A stretch of DNA of 64,000 nucleotides, taken from Thuidium tamariscinum. Taxonomy: Eukaryota > Streptophyta > Bryopsida > Hypnales > Thuidiaceae. Below, in pieces: positions 48,571 through 61,262 of the stretch (the first letter of the stretch is position 1; each line of letters starts with the position of its first letter). The DNA lies in NCBI GenBank assembly GCA_947034885.2, contig OX344749.2, forward strand, positions 7,393,501-7,457,500, in the 5' to 3' direction. The translations under genes and the position numbers were made by a program. The notes beneath the pieces were generated by a model. That model did no database searches and was not told where the DNA came from. It worked only from the letters and a program-made list of their open reading frames with translations.

Positions 48571-51053
48571 AGATTGAGTGAACCACCATTCGATTTGGCC
48601 CGAAAAGGAATTCTTGACGTCGTGTTTTGCAAAGTTGAGCAACATCGAGAGCTCCTCAAGGTGCGCATATGCGCAATGATCCGTTGTCCTGGCTTTGTGT
48701 ATGATTATCAGAGCTCTAATTCTGCTTGATTTGCTCTGACCAGTGACTCACTGCTCATGTCAGGACGATTAAGTTACAGCGTCCAACTGACCTTCTGCTT
48801 AGATTCTGTTTTCTATGTGTTTTTCTTCGTTACTGTTATATTTGCCTGGGCGGGGGATGAAAATTTAATTGCTACTATTCTGCATGACCTAATTGCGTGA
48901 AACGTGCAATGTGCCTCACAGTCCCTCATCAGTGGGTTTCTGACGGTATCAAGGACATCTTGCCTTTCACGACTGTCGAGATTTAGGTCCCGATTAGTTA
49001 CAAACAAACAAAGCGCCGACCTTCATGAAGAAATTAAGGACCTGAGTAAAATATACTGTTGAAAGTGGACTGGTGATAAGTTTCTCAGAAGTAGAATGGC
49101 CGGTTCATACAACAATGCACTTTCTGGTTCTGGTTATTGTTGTGTCTGCAGGTTCTTGATGCAATAATGTCTTATTATTTACTCCGTAAATCAGTGGTAG
49201 GCAGAGCTCCGATGTTGGGAGAGTGGAGTGTCTATTATCTTTGGCTTGAGTATTAAAATCTGTCTTCAGGGCTTTGAGTTCTGAGACTGTATTGGTATAT
49301 TTGTCGTACTTTGTTCTGTTAGGATGCTTTTTTTCCCTTACTCTTCGTATTTGTTCGTGTAGATCTAGGGCCAGGATTATAGCTGGTTGTCGAGACAGCT
49401 GGAAAAGGTTGCAGTCTGGGAGAGATGCAGGGGCAACGCATGTGGGGCATGCAATCTTTTGTCCATCAGCGTTTTGTTGAGTCCTACAACGCTTTGGAAA
49501 AGTCCGCTTTGTATGTGCGCGACAAGACTTTTTGTTTGTCAAATTTGCCTGGATTGTTCTTTACTGATTGGTCGAAGATGACTTTGTCTATCATTTAACC
49601 TGGAAGTAATCAAAAGCCCTAATAGACTTAGTGTTCTTCTGTAAGTCATTTCGGGGCTTTCTTTTGTCCTCTTTTATTTTTTCGACCAATACATGCGATG
49701 TATTTCACAGAGTCTGGTGATAAATTGACCCCATCTGAATCATATTTCTCACAATATGATCTATCGAAGTGGTTGCTTTGTAAACCATGAAACTTTGATA
49801 CTTTAGGGGGGTAATTTGGCTGATCACGGTGCTTTCCTTCAGGAATTTTGAGGTTGGGAGTGAGCTCGGGCTTCGAATGCTCTGTACATAATTGCCTGTG
49901 AGCTGCAGACTATTGATGAGGAAATTGTTAGTTCTTCAATCTTAGTCGCACGATGCTCTTTAATTAGCACAGAGTAAATGACACAATTCGTTTGTGCTTA
50001 TTCCAGGTTTGCCTTGCGACTCTCATTGTTTGAATGTACGTAATTGCCTTTTTCCGACCTGTATCCGTGTTTTGGTCAAGTTGTTGGTAGTAAAATTCGT
50101 CATCCGTTGCTGTTCAGGCCGACAAGGCGATGGCCGTTAATGGGAGTTGCGTGACGCCGAATGAGCCCAGGACTTATATGCTGTCCTCTGAAGAGGTTCT
50201 TGTAGCGAAATTCCCTCTGGCTGATCGATTCAGCTGGGAACAATGCAATTGTGTAGGAGAAATATTCGGAGCATAGAGACTGTGCGTGTTTTTGATTTTC
50301 AAGAATTTCCGGGATCGGGATCGGGATCGGGAGCCTCATCGTAAGCAAACTGTATTAACTCTAGAATACTAAGAAGTAGATAAAGCCTCACAGAGAATGT
50401 TTTATAAATTTCACCCTTTACAACGAGTTTACATCACTGCTCTGGCTGGTTTTCTTCGGTTGCTACGTTTACAAGTAACTTGCATGTACCATAGCGGGCG
50501 CTTGGTAGTATTCAACGACCAATTTATGCTTGTAAAATCTCGCCTCCTTTCCGCCTCGTAATCTTTTACTACTTGTTATATCTTCTATTGTTAGCATTTA
50601 TACGACTATTCGTGTGAATTCGGCAATAGTCAGTCATGTCATGTTACTTGGGCCGGGATGCAATTTTTCGATGATGACCATCTTGAGTGCAGGCTGACCA
50701 AAAGCTTATGTATACTCTAGTGCATTGCGACGTTTTGTAGAGGAGCAATATTAGGTGAGGCATTGATTGAAAAAGGAAAAGGCCATTGGAGAAGGCTATG
50801 AAGACTATGTCTTAATGACGTCTTTCTGACGCGACAAAGACATATAACATCACTAATGCTCGTGTTGATCAAGAAAATTAGTGGCCATTTATGAAGCGGC
50901 AGCTTAAGTACATTATCTTGGAGTCAACGTAAGGATTACTCAATGATCTCCTTCAAGGCCATGACCTCTTTCTCCTGATTGCAGAACGGTGAAGTACTAA
51001 TTCCTGTGAAGCTTTCATCAGAGGTGATGCCCTCCAAGTCGTTGCTGGAGTAA
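48571..51053 (+). CDS. Unrecognised multi-exon gene or remnant
   Basis: I do not recognise this product. Several segments look coding and are bordered by splice signals. 48571-48660 has 30 codons with LARKGILDVVFCKVEQHREL between TTGTAG and a GTGCGC donor. From 49152 VLDAIMSYYLLR follows CTGCAG in the same phase. From 49369 SWLSRQLEKVAVWERCRGN follows a TAG acceptor. From 50118 NEPRTYMLSSEEVLVAKFPL follows TTCAG. 50985-51053 (NGEVLIPVKLSSEVMPSKSL) ends at TAA. Joints between the inner segments cannot all be fixed and the first exon is missing, so coordinates are outer limits of visible coding signal. It is either an intact gene whose family I cannot name or a decaying one. Codon positions look non-random, unlike the AT-rich DNA on both sides. 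Confidence 0.35.
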
Positions 51054-52182
51054 TACTATTTTTTGGGGGTATACTAGCAACTTGTTTGCGATTCTCATTG
51101 AGCAACAGATGGAGTGTCTTCTATGTTGTACGAGTTTCTTTACTCGAATTGTTCCGCAGGATTTTCATCTTCTGATTCGGGTACCAACCTTCAGGTTTGC
51201 CTTGAAATCAGCACAAGGATGTTATTCAAGCCCTTGTAACTGGAGATAGATGGTTTTGCAGCAAGCTCTTCAAATGAACGAAAAGATGGGTATGTTTCTG
51301 TAACCCTGTAACAGTATCAGGAACAATTCATTTGGTGCAAACTGTTATCCCCTTTTGGTATGAAGAATTTCTAGAAGTTGCTAGAATGGTAAGAATATTC
51401 TTTAGCTAAATGCAGTTGAGGTTTCGTACTATCATGAAACATTTCATATTATGATCTGATCGATTTTACCAGTGTGCTGAAGGTTTCCACGGTCAGTAAG
51501 TTATATCTTAGTGTATCTTGTGCTGGAGAAACTGGGTGCTACATGCTCTCGGTTGAGTGCGTAAAGTAGAATAGCTCATTGTTGTCACCTTGGTCATTAC
51601 AAATATTTTAGGTTCATTGGAATGAAAAAAAAAGATTATGCTGCAGAATGGCAAATCGGAGAATATTCCATTTTTCTACTGTGAGGTATGAAAAGTCATT
51701 ATGGACACTACATATCAACACCTCAAAAAAGACCATGATTGTTGCAGAAAATGACAATAAATCCTTATTACAGCAAAGTCTTTGAACAAGTTTCATTGTG
51801 TGAACCTACCATTTTGGGACTGCGGCTTTGGATGTATATTTTTCTATATGTGACCAAAGTACCCTTCCTTCACTTTTGCCCAAGCCTTTCCAAGTGTGTT
51901 TTCCTATGTACAAAAAGCATAGACGTTTAGATAACTCCAATGAAGCAAGTTGATTTTTTTCCAAATGTAATTGTATAGATGTTTAAAGAGCTTGCTTCTT
52001 AGTGTATACCAATTTTGAGTGAAATTGAATAGGAATTGTGAGATTACAACAAGAGAAATGTAAGTATACTATTTTTAGTATGCTGTCTTTTCTAATAATG
52101 TTTGAGAAATGTGCATATAAGACTTTATTGAGATTGGAGGTGATATGAATAGCTATAGATTTGCTACTTCATTTGAACTTAA
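51054..52182. other. Intergenic, becoming AT-rich
   Basis: May include the 3' UTR of the preceding gene; otherwise no feature seen. Confidence 0.4.
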
Positions 52183-52542
52183 TTCCTAAAAGACTATTAT
52201 TCTTTTGGGGGACAAAATGGATTTTGGACAAGTTATTGTGACCTCAATTTTTAGTGAAACTTTTTGAAACTTTCTCATAATATAGAAAAACTTATTAGTT
52301 CTATGGGATTTTAATTTTAATTTCAATTGGTGCTTGAGAGTGAAAGTTATACCCAAAAGCCCCAAATTTAATTTACATAGTCAAACTTTAAAATTTTTAC
52401 CATGCAATCTCAAACAAGTTAAGTAAAAGATTTTATATTTAGATTTTTCTTTCAAATGTTCATTTTGATTTTTAGATTGAATGTAGCAAAAATGGTAGTT
52501 TTGACTAGTTTTGATAGAAAAATGGCTTTAGTCGTTCACATG
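52183..52542. mobile_element. Deleted TTAA-family element (copy C)
   Basis: The 360-bp relic begins TTCCTAAAAGACTATTATTC after TTAA (52179-52182). It keeps the GGGGGACA block of copy A, then jumps to the distal interior (AAAAATGGTAGTTTTGACT), so about 550 bp are missing. TTAA follows at 52543-52546 but the right terminus itself is mutated. Confidence 0.6.
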
Positions 52543-52546
52543 TTAA

Positions 52547-54411
52547 GGTTTTATGTTAGCATACAAAAATGCACTTCTAAAGAGTTAAATTCAAATGAAG
52601 TGCCTTCAAAATCATTATGCAATTTACCTTGCTATTGTTGAACTCTAGTTTCTTTTATAAGTAGAAATTATAAATAACTCCCAATCATGACTTGAATGTT
52701 TACATTTTCATTAGTGTAAATTATGGAAATACTTTGCTCTTTTCATGGGGACCATTTTGAAAGCAAATGGATAAATATAATTTTGTAGATCTCAAATAAA
52801 AAAGAATTACCAATCTTTTGTTTAAAGCCAAGATATTAAGTTGAAATTGTAAGCTTTATTTGTCATTAATGGTGTATATAGTATATGCCTTCAAGAACCT
52901 TTTGAAAATCAAATCACTACAAGAAAAGGGGTGTTTTTAACAAAATTTTACTAGAATCACTTCTTTCAAGCCATTATACATTGGACTATATTACTAGGAC
53001 TATACACAAAACACACCTTTCTTTTGTATGATTGGAAAGTCCTTGGGGAGTATGATGGAGTGACAGATAATGAATTTTGAAGTTTTTATCTACAAAAAAA
53101 ATTTGAAAATTGGTTGTGATCCAACCATGTGGCATATAGGCCATTGAACTAGAGAAAGTTTTGGTAGTAGTATCATCATTTGAATTCTTTACTTTAGCTT
53201 TAATTTTACTTTATTTTATATTTTTTGTTTATTTTATATTTTAAATTAAAAATTCATTTTACATATTCTTTTTAATACATTAGAGGAGATTTGAGGCCTT
53301 TAAAAGATTGTTTCAAGTGTTCCCAAAACTATTCTTGAAACTATTGGTTGTTGTCAAGCCAACAATTATTAAAAATTGAAATTAAAAATTAAAAGTTATT
53401 GATCCCAAAATGCAAAAGAAAAGTCCAATTTTTTTTAAAAAAAAATTTAATGATGTAGTACACTCTCAACCACATTAGATTCTTGCGTTGTTACATTCTC
53501 ACAACAATTTCTACATTTCCATAGTTTGGGAACTTGTAGTCTCCCAAAGGCCTCAAATATATTTTTATATCTAAAATAAATTTTAGAAAAGTGAACTTAA
53601 TAGCAAATTTGATGGATGGTTAAACAAATATTCATCAAATTGCTAAAAACTAAAAATATCCCACCAGTATTTATTTGGATAGATGAAAATCTTCTTAGAA
53701 TGATTTTCAAAACAATTTTCAATAATTTGGCATTTTTCTTAGAATTGTTTTTTCCAACCCTAACAATTAAGTGTGGTACAAAAGTTGATTGATTCATTGT
53801 AATGAGCTTCAATACTATAGATGATTTGTCATATTTAAAGAAGACAAGATTTAAGAAATGGTTATGAATAAAGGATTAAGAAAGAAATTACCATTACTTC
53901 CATGGCAATTGCAAATGGCATAATGATCATCCTAACAAATAGCTTAGGACATGTTAGTTTCTTGTACAATATAAAAGGTTGTTATGTTTTGTAGACAAGC
54001 TTCATTTCCAACAATAGTTGCTTCTTTAATAAGAGATGAGCTTTTTAACTGATGTGCAAATCCTCCTAAATTTGTTCAAGGCAAAAAGATCTAACAATTT
54101 GTATAGAAGTTAAAATAAAACATTGATATATTAGTATTCATTCTTTTGTTTGGAATATGTCATAAAAAAAACATTAATTAGATCAATTGCTCATAGATAT
54201 GTATTAATTTCTAATAACCTTAGAAGGGTTCATATGGAACATATCTTTTTAACAACAAGAATTATTGAAGTACTTTTTTTTAATCTTATTTAAGATTAAT
54301 TTGTGGATTCTATACAATAAATTAAAGAAAGACACCATATTATAAAATATAAGAATATAGGGACAAAATTATATAGATTTAATTGTGAGATTACTAGTTA
54401 ATTTTACTTAA
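52547..54411. other. AT-rich gene desert
   Basis: Long A/T runs and no exon-like sequence on either strand; no paired termini recognised. Confidence 0.45.
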
Positions 54412-55336
54412 CCCCTAAAGGACCAACATGCCTTTTTTGGCAACATAACTATTTTGGGCAGGTACGTGTGACTAGAGATTTCCATATTTTGGGACCAAAT
54501 TTTAATAGAAGGTGTGGACAAGGAATATCTTTAAAGCCCAACAATTTTCGTGACTTTTGACTGCATGGTTAAAAAGTTATTGCATGATATGTTGTTTATT
54601 TCTCAACTCGGGCAGTTTGGGCAGATCAGAAAAAATCAATTTTTTAGAAAATAAAAATTTGAAATTGATTTAATAGATTTATATATACGTGGAAAGCTCT
54701 GAATCATTCCATTTGGACGAATGAGTCAAAAGTTATGAAGAGTTTTAGTTTGCGGGTAGTTATAGATTCCCTACTCTAAAATAAACTTTGAAGTCCTTTA
54801 TTTTACTCAATTTTCAATATTTTGGGAAAAAAATAAAAACATTGGGTGTAGGTTGTTTATTACAACATTTTAACCATTGGGATTGGCAAGTTTCAATTTC
54901 ACAAATAAATTTTTAACAATTTAGTATTTTGAATCATTCTCTACTTCTTTTTACTTACTATTTTTTTTCTATATGTTGTCCAATTCCAAATGATTTGAAA
55001 TTTTTTGAGCATGTAGCCAACTTTCCTTGGAGAATGAATCCAAAGAAGCACTACCATTTTGGACTCTTTTTCATGCAAATGTGAGCTTGTAAAGTGCAGC
55101 TGCCCGGATTTTCGCAGTGATAAAAAAAGGATTTTTGTAACTTCAAACACTAATATCTTGTAATCCACATGGTAAAAATTTCTGAAATTTTTTCCTTGTC
55201 TTTTCAAACCTGAATACTACAAGATCCTACGGTTATATGTGTCCAAAAACAATATTTTTCGAATATTTGGTACTTGTGTTAGAAATGGCAGTTTTGAAGG
55301 GTTTTTGGTGAAAACATAGTCAAAGAACTTTAGGGG
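54412..55336. mobile_element. TTAA-flanked MITE, piggyBac-like (copy D)
   Basis: The 925-bp element begins CCCCTAAAGGACCAAC and ends GAACTTTAGGGG, with TTAA directly outside both ends (54408-54411 and 55337-55340). It is nearly the same length as copy A. The interior shares GATCCTACGGTTA and AGAAATGGCAGTTTTGA with copy A. No transposase frame. Confidence 0.75.
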
Positions 55337-55984
55337 TTAAGCCCTAAATGCCCAAGGCACCAAAATGTGGTGTTTACAAAACTTTGAAGTTAGATAGAAT
55401 CTAATAAAGTTACTATTTTTAGTAATTTGTATTTTTGGAGAATTCTTTTTGAAGTCTAATTTAAAGTAGAACCATTTGTAACCGATCATTTAAGATATTC
55501 GAGACATAATCTAGTGTAGTATAAGGCAAAACAAATATTTTCAGAGGTGCAAAGATAAAAATGACAAGGATTGTAACAAGTTTGGAAATTTTATCACATG
55601 AACTAAAATTACTATGAATTTTGAAAGGCCAAAAGTGCTCTAGACCTATAGCCAATGTATAGACTCTTTCAATTACAACCATAGAAGAACTCCATTCCTA
55701 TTCATTATTTCTTTTTTACTTGTTCACTAACTTTGGGACATGTGTTATGAACTTATTAGACCCAACCTTGATAAAGAAGAAAACATGCATTCCAAGCTCC
55801 GGTTGGAAATCTGTTCTAGCCTTACTGGAAATAAATGAAGCCTATAGATTGGAGATGGGGTGGTGATTGCTTATAGATGGTTATTCCTTAAGCATCAAAA
55901 ATCCAATCTTAAAAATGATTGATTTTGATTTTTCTATTCAAGATTTTGTACAAAGGTATCTATTGCAATCTTTGTATAGTGTCA

Positions 55985-56280
55985 AACAACCCTTTTTATT
56001 TAACTTTTTGAAAAAGTGCCAACATGGCGATCACTTCAAATTTGATGAAGCATTGTATTTCTACATTCATCTATCTTTTAGGCTTAAAAACACTTTTCCA
56101 TCATATTCATACACTCAATTTTCATTGAAATTTGGCTACTTCATCCATATTTTAAAGAGAACTAGAAAATCTCTGGCAAAAAAAGATTATTTTTATCTAG
56201 CAAAAAAAAATATTTATTTTGAAATGGTGCAATCTAGCCCCATAGTGCCAAAAAAAAGGGCTAGTGTCAACTGTTCTTAG
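55985..56280 (+). repeat. Dispersed repeat holding the unoccupied TTAA site
   Basis: Uninterrupted paralogue of the repeat that hosts copy A. At 56084-56087 it reads GGC-TTAA-AAACAC, while the other copy reads GGAC-TTAA-element-TTAA-AAACAC. This is the state expected before insertion. An overlapping 137-codon frame is part of the repeat and not called as a gene. Confidence 0.75.
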
Positions 56281-57025
56281 AAATGAGCATCAAATACACT
56301 AAGTCTTGGAGAAAAAATCACATTAGAAATTCATTTAATCTAGGAACAAAAATTCTAGAAACTCTAGATGATTTGGAGAGACACATAAAGCATTTTTTTA
56401 CCATTTTGTTTTTGTTGGCCATTTATGGAGGGTTGTGAAGAGTATCCAATTGAGTTTGTAGTCTTCATGGTGTTTCTCTTCATATGAGTGAGAAGTTATT
56501 AAAAAAACCGAATCATAAACATATGCTATTTTAGTGTATTTGGGGAAGTTGTTTCTCCTTGCTCTAAATCTAAAATTTCTTTACAAAAATGAAATTTCAA
56601 AAATTTGAGTCCAACTAAAAAATGAAGGTCATCTATACTAATTTCCACTCCAATTTGAATTTTGAAAAAATTCTTAAAATTCAAATATTTATTGTAATTT
56701 GAACTTTGAGTGATTTTTAAATGTCAATTGAATTCTAATTATAGGATGGCACAGGATTCAAATTTATATATTGATGAATGTCATTGACATGTACACACAT
56801 TATGCATTTCAAAGATTTTTTGAAATAATTTTCTATTTGATTTAATTTTTCTTCACTTTTTCTTCAAAAATTCTCATAAAAATTCAATTTTTGTCAAAAA
56901 AATCTAAAAATTTTGGGAAATAAAGAAGACATGTAATTTCATCTTTAAAAAATAATTACAAATTTTTTCATACATATGTAGTTCAAAAATGGCAACAAAT
57001 TGAGTAACGGATAAAAGGCTTGAAA
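56281..57025. other. AT-rich spacer
   Basis: Nothing recognisable on either strand. Confidence 0.4.
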
Positions 57026-57336
57026 CATAAGAGGTTTTCTTCCATAGTTGAGAGACTACGAGTTCCCGGACTGTGGGAACTCGCTGCAGCAGCTGATCTA
57101 CAGTGATCTAATGTGGCAGGGAGACTGCCACATCAGATAATAATATTTTATTAAATTAAAAAAATATTTTTTTATTAAAAAATTTTATTTTTTTATTTTT
57201 TTATTATTATTTTTTCATTTTTTTAATATTTTTAATATTTTTTTAATATTTTTTTATTCTGATTAGCAAGGCTGGTTCACAGAAATGGGGAACGAGGCTG
57301 AAACAGTCTCTCAACACCCCCGAAAAACCTCTTATG
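57026..57336. mobile_element. MITE with CATAAGAGG termini, copy 2
   Basis: The 311-bp element begins CATAAGAGGTTTTC and ends CGAAAAACCTCTTATG. It shares with copy 1 (13974-14286) the GGGAACTCG block, the AATGTGGC...GCCACATC hairpin and a long A/T core. Both copies are preceded by AAA. Confidence 0.8.
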
Positions 57337-59189
57337 TCAATGGTTATAGGTTTGTCTAATTATAGAGTAGATTTTGAGAAGCCGTAAATTGATTGGGATT
57401 ATGCATGTTAGGCCCTTCCACCTCATATTTTTTCTGTCACCAACTTTTCAAATTTGACTTGTAGAAAGAGGATTGAAAGACGTTACATTATTATTGTAAT
57501 TTTAACACCTTCATAATCAAACATTGTAATCTTTGAATCCACAAGTGATATTGTGGTATTTTCTTTTCCTAAGTGATCTCTAACATGTCTAGTTGAATTT
57601 GTACAATTTAATATTAAATACACTTAGATCCAATAGCTATCCATGATGCTATTGGTGATGACCAATCGAAGGCTATAGGCCATAGAGACTTTACTTGTAG
57701 TTGAATTCCAAAATTTTCTAAATTTATAGACTTTAGATACTTAGATTTAAAATCTATAAAATTTATTAAATTACAAAATCTTGATTTTTTGCATATAATT
57801 TAATTTTTTTAAATTATTTATGTAAAAAACTGTAGCTTAATTTCTAAAAACATATAAAATTGATACTTTAAATATTCTTCAAATATTTAATAATTTTTAT
57901 ACTAAAAATGTAAATAAAATGTAATATGTAGTATATTTTAAGCTTTAAAAAACTCTTCAAGAATACATAGTAGAAAACCATGAACAAAAAGTTTCAGTTG
58001 TATTGACAATTTGTACTACAACCATTCTATCTATTCTTTCATCATTATTTTTGACTTTGAATAGTCACCTAGTACACCTTTTAGAACCATCACTAAATAC
58101 AGTTGGTCTACTACAACTATACAATTTATTTACAAACTATTGATCAAAGACATTTAAATTTTTAAAGCATAGTATAGAAAAAAAACTGGAATCTTTTGTT
58201 ATGAATAATTATCACCCAATTCTTACACAATTCTAATGAAGCATACCAAATTTCAATTCCAAAGAAGAAAAATTCCAATTTTCATGAATTTTCTTAAGCC
58301 AATGTTCATAGTCTTATATCATATTTCGTAGAAAATAATTTTTAATAAATTTTTTAATTCAACTGTGTGGATATGAAGGGAGTATCCTTAAGCATATCTT
58401 TCATATTAAAAAAAATGTACATGGGTGATTGCAAGAAACACTTGTCCTTTTTTTTGTCCCCTTGACCTTAGTAGGTAGGTTTTTGCTCATAACTTTTGCA
58501 TATTTTGTTTCTTTGACTTGGAACTTGAAAAAAAGGTGCCTACAAAAGTTTTACATTTTGTGTAATGTTTTCAATTTTTTCAAAATTAGTTTAATATTTT
58601 TAAACTGCCCTCGATTGGGTGTCTACTTTGGCCATCTTAGGGGTATTTAGTCCTATTTTTGACCCAAAAATGCAAATTTTGAGCTGGAAATTGGCATACA
58701 AGGACCTCACCTAAAGTTACACAAGACCACAAAGAGTTTTTTTGAAAATACTATACCTCCACATGTCATCAAAGTGGCTGACTCTACGCAAGTGTGGAGA
58801 ATATAATTTATTTTTTTCAAAGATGAAATTTGTTGGAAAAGAAAGACCTTTACTCGGAGAAAAAATGGATTCTTCATTTTCACTCTTTGAATTTTTTTAC
58901 TATTTTTACCAAATTAGTAAAAAAAAGAGCTATTTTCATTGTATTTTCCATTGTCTATAACATTTAGAGAAGAAAATTACTAGGTCTGAATTTCAAGAGA
59001 CATAATATTCTCATTGCTCTTCAAATTATCCATATTTTTTTCAATTTAAAAAAAATTATTCCAAAAGTCATAGGACTCATAGGACTCATCGATTTTGAGC
59101 CATTTTGAGCCAAAACCGGTAAGTATTTCATGCAACGACCCACATTAGGTTACAAAAATATAATCGAGAAAAAATTCTATATAAGGCAT
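57337..59189. other. AT-rich gene desert
   Basis: No exons. Short local duplications occur near 59080 (CATAGGACTCATAGGACTCAT and TTTTGAGCCATTTTGAGCC). Confidence 0.45.
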
Positions 59190-59970
59190 TAGAGTTATTT
59201 GTAAAGTCTAAACCGGTGTTTTCATAGTGTGTTTTTCCTTTGACCGGTAATAACTAAAAGCTTGGATTATTCAATGAACTTTTTTCCACCTTTCTAGACT
59301 AATTGAACCCTTCCAAATTCAAAAATCTAATCATTTCAGATGTTTAAGTTATACATTAGAAGATATGGAGGTTGAAAGTTGACCATGAGTTTCATGCCTA
59401 GTTTTTGTTGTATGAAAAACAATGTGAAATATCGTTCATAAAAATAGTAATAAATTTACATTTGAATTTGTAAATTTGATCTTTAACCTCTCTAAAGCTA
59501 CTAGAACTTTTACTAATCTATTTTGTGATCTTAGGAATTTTTTTGAAAAAACAAAGCATGAAACTTTTGGAGGCTTCAAAATGAAGCCTCCAAAAGTTTC
59601 ATGCTTTGTTTTTTCAAAAAAATTCCTAAGATCACAAAATAGATTAGTAAAAGTTCTAGTAGCTTTAGAGAGGTTAAAGATCAAATTTACAAATTCAAAT
59701 GTAAATTTATTACTATTTTTATGAACGATATTTCACATTGTTTTTCATACAACAAAAACTAGGCATGAAACTCATGGTCAACTTTCAACCTCCATATCTT
59801 CTAATGTATAACTTAAACATCTGAAATGATTAGATTTTTGAATTTGGAAGGGTTCAATTAGTCTAGAAAGGTGGAAAAAAGTTCATTGAATAATCCAAGC
59901 TTTTAGTTATTACCGGTCAAAGGAAAAACACACTATGAAAACACCGGTTTAGACTTTACAAATAACTCTA
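59190..59970. repeat. Perfect 781-bp palindrome (389-bp arms)
   Basis: Every base from 59190 outward-in pairs with its partner such that the coordinates sum to 119160. I compared the arms line by line and found no mismatch or indel. The centre is GGCTTCA-AAA-TGAAGCC at about 59580. The ends are TAGAGTTATTTG and CAAATAACTCTA; symmetry stops abruptly outside. If the outer TA is a target duplication, the element would be 777 bp with GAGTTATTTG termini. The twin 82-residue frames on opposite strands are a consequence of the symmetry. It is either a snap-back element, a very recent inverted duplication, or an assembly fold-back. Confidence 0.95.
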
Positions 59971-59974
59971 TTAT

Positions 59975-60134
59975 ATGATCAAATTTTGTGATATAGATAT
60001 CTTTATTTTTTACTTAGATTTTTCTATTTGACATTCACTTTGTAACTAATTTTGTAAGTTTTAATATAATGGTACAATTACTTTGCAAAATCTAATTAAA
60101 ATATAAGGATATCTATTTCACAAAATTTGATCAT
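59975..60134. mobile_element. 160-bp TIR element abutting the palindrome
   Basis: ATGATCAAATTTTGTGATAT at the left is matched by the complement of ATATCTATTTCACAAAATTT plus GATCAT at the right, a 28-bp inverted repeat with two mismatches. No target duplication is evident and there is no coding sequence. Confidence 0.6.
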
Positions 60135-61164
60135 CATGATGCTTTGCATAGAATTCTTTTTAGATTGTATTTTTCTTACTTGATGGAGTGTTTTTTAATA
60201 TGAAATATGGCTTATGGTTGTCCACTACATATCTTTGCAATTGAATTAAAAAATTCGTCACCAATTGTTTTCAATATACTATTATGTAAAATCATGAAAA
60301 TTGACTTTAAAAATTCACCCAAAATTGAATTATGCTTTTTTGAAATTGAAATTTGGTATGCTTGATTGGGATTGTATAAAGATTCAATGATAATCAAGCT
60401 TACCAAAATATATCAATCATATTGTACTATGTAAAAAGAATTTGAGTGCCTCAAATCAATAGTTTGTAAATGAACCATTCCCCACTTTACATTTGATGTT
60501 TGTAAATGTAAGATTTCTAAAATTTATGTAGACTCAGGTTCATTCATTTTGATAGTTTTTTAATACATTCCTTTGTTACTTCCCATATCATTGAAAGTTT
60601 TGGAGGTGCAATAAGATTAACTTAAATTCATTCTTCCTAAAGATGTCAAAATAATGTTCAAAAGACATTAGGGATTGTCATACCTTTTATGAGAATGAAA
60701 CTTCTATGAATAATGTGAATTTGGTAAAAAAAAATAAAAAGAGGAGCAAGTACGGAGCCCTTTTTTGTGAAGGTGTGATTTGCATTTTGATGTGTGTGGA
60801 GAATGAGAATGGACATTGAATAATGCAATTTCTTGCCTTACTTTGCATTTAGTGTTCAAAAGCAACTTCTACCATATACTATATGCCATGCTTCAGTCAT
60901 GGTTTGTAATGAAATTCATAGCAACAATGATGGTGACTATGTAATCCATAGTAATCGAAGAGTCCCATATGGAAGGACTTATATTCAACAAGAGCGCCAA
61001 TGACAAGGATAAATTTGGTCGTAGCAAGACGATTACAACTTCACACATGAATGTTCACCACGTTCATTCTACACCTCCGGAGGAAAATATTCACCATTCT
61101 CAATCTTTAAAGAATGAACCCTCAACAAGCACTAAGGAAGTGCCCCCTATTCCATTGCAATCAA
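60135..61164. other. AT-rich to mixed spacer
   Basis: No recognised gene. A 71-codon plus-strand frame at 60969-61184 (contains HMNVHHVHSTPPEENIHHSQ) has no family I know and runs into the hairpin below; it may be a fragment of an element-encoded protein. Confidence 0.4.
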
Positions 61165-61262
61165 AATTGAAGGCAAATCCATAGTGGGCAAACTTGTAAT
61201 GGTGGTGTACATTTGAAAACACCACCATTACAATTTTGCCCACTATGGACTTGCTCCAATTC
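61165..61262 (+). repeat. Long hairpin of pre-miRNA size
   Basis: The 36-bp arms 61173-61208 and 61219-61254 pair with two mismatches around a 10-nt loop (ACATTTGAAA); a bulged extension adds several pairs on the outer side. The arm includes CATAGTGGGCAAACTTGTAA. It may be a miRNA-like foldback or a compact MITE remnant. Confidence 0.6.

Noticed and set aside
55867-56280. 137-codon plus-strand frame
   Set aside because: Lies in a dispersed AT-rich repeat whose other copy has no corresponding intact frame.
59436-59724. Two identical 82-residue frames on opposite strands
   Set aside because: A direct result of the perfect palindrome; no start context or homologue supports a protein.
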